A stretch of 64,000 nt of DNA from positions 1-64,000 of the forward strand of contig NW_026729307.1 in NCBI RefSeq assembly GCF_030272615.1, in the 5' to 3' direction. Of this stretch, positions 63,013-64,000 are shown in pieces. The notes below the pieces were generated by a model that was given only the letters and a program-made list of their open reading frames with translations, was not told where the DNA came from and ran no database searches. This DNA comes from Cryptomeria japonica (Eukaryota > Streptophyta > Pinopsida > Cupressales > Cupressaceae). Both the position numbers and the translations under genes were made by a program. Each line of letters begins with the position of its first letter. Position 1 is the first letter of the stretch.

Positions 63013-64000
63013 TTCAATGATGTTCAAAAAGGCCTTAGGGATGTTTGGACTCCCTTGCGTGGCTATGACTTATTTAGGTATCACCACAAGAAGACTGGTG
63101 TGTAACCCTTGGAGATTGAATTTTGAAAGGTTGGTGGTACCGAATGTGTTCGTTAATGTGGATTTAATAAGAGCTATACAAAAAAGTTGTCCCAAAGAGA
63201 AAATCAATTTGTTATCTAAATGAGATGAAATTCATGAAGAAAATCACAAAGTTTATTTGTCAAGTGTTCGAGGAGGATTTAAGATGTGACATAGACTCAA
63301 TCTAGGATATATTCTTGATGAATATCACATGTGTGATAATGACTACAAGATTAAATGACTCCCATATCACAGGTTGAGAACTCGGGATGGATGTTTAATG
63401 GTTTTCTAGGATACATACAAGACACCCTTCTTTGTTAAATTGTTTAAGGATTATTATGAGTATACATACTACTCTATGTGCCAAGTTTTGGGCAAGGATT
63501 CTCATGAAAATATGTCAACTACCCTCCTTATTCTTGCTGCTGATATTTAGAGCCATGACGCTAGAAGTTTTGATTATGCAGAGTTTCTTGCAAATGAGAT
63601 TAATAGGGGCTTTGCTTTTGTCAAAAAGAACAATGATATTATTGTCTTCAAACATTATTCATTATTAATGCACCTCATTTTTTTCATAGGATGGGAAAAG
63701 AACGTCTGGAAGCACCCATTAAGGCTTGTAGATGAGGATTATGATGAAAACATATGCCCAACTCAAATGTGGACAACCATATGAGACTGGAGGTGTGACA
63801 CAACTCACTATTTAAATTTTAAATAATTATTTATGAGACAAATTTATATCAAATTAGGTCACCCATGGGATTAAAGGTTATCCCCCACAATTTAGAAATT
63901 TCTTAGACCCCAGGACAAATAGACCAAGATACAAATTGATCATAACTGGGGAGACTACTATGATTTTAGTGATTGTGCCAAGATTAGATTGTTTGGTTTT
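63013..64000 (+). pseudogene. Long decayed coding remnant (unit 3), cut by window end
   Basis: This is a copy of 14641-15628, cut by the window end within the YDFSDCAKIRLFGF segment. The stops are the same as in units 1 and 2. Confidence 0.55.

Larger units (their letters stand above)
49402..64000. repeat. Tandem repeat unit 3, partial (cut by window end)
   Basis: The third unit runs from block X1 through MIOX, the hairpin, the telomere-like stretch, B3, the G-patch remnant and into the long plus-strand pseudogene, where the window ends. It follows unit 2 at a constant offset of 24,186. The array may continue beyond the window, so the copy number is unknown. Confidence 0.93.

Noticed and set aside
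1-64000. tRNA, rRNA or CRISPR features
   Set aside because: No cloverleaf with T-loop GTTCGANTC in context, no rRNA-like conserved stretch and no regularly spaced short repeat were seen.

Overview
This window is nuclear DNA of a plant, probably a seed plant with a large, transposon-rich genome. It is AT-rich and crowded with decayed retroelement coding remnants. Its one clearly functional gene is a spliced myo-inositol oxygenase (MIOX) with ten exons and GT-AG introns. A conifer or other gymnosperm is possible from the character of the remnants, but that is a guess. I found no bacterial operons, rRNA, tRNA or CRISPR arrays.

The dominant feature is a tandem array with a period of about 24.19 kb. 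Unit 1 is 1034-25215, unit 2 is 25216-49401, and unit 3 starts at 49402 and is cut by the window end after 14.6 kb. Units 2 and 3 align with no net indel and only about ten substitutions that I noticed. Unit 1 is more diverged at its left end: all its net indels against unit 2 fall in its first 10 kb. Left of unit 1 lies a diverged, truncated copy (1-1033) of the gag-like pseudogene B, fused to the array through the microhomology TTGATA.

Layout of a unit, in unit 1 coordinates: block X1 (1034-4332), a decayed retroelement segment with RNase H and gag-like remnants on the plus strand; intact MIOX on the minus strand (6832 down to 4506); AT-rich fold-back repeats (about 7568-8075); a 165-bp hairpin element (8181-8345); degenerate telomere-like sequence that switches strand (about 8430-9300); gag-like pseudogene B on the minus strand (9760-10794); a G-patch retroelement remnant on the minus strand (10708-11163); unrecognised sequence; a degenerate minisatellite-like stretch (13271-13900); a long decayed plus-strand coding remnant (14641-16352); then an internal duplication made of U2+X2 (17933-23214), a 310-bp spacer, and U1 (23525-25215), which runs into X1 of the next unit.

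MIOX is therefore present in three apparently intact copies, two of which (units 2 and 3) differ from the first by one amino acid. The other recognisable coding sequence is dead transposon material. The points most worth checking are whether the array is real, how many MIOX copies exist, and the left junction, which predicts a further MIOX copy just outside the window.
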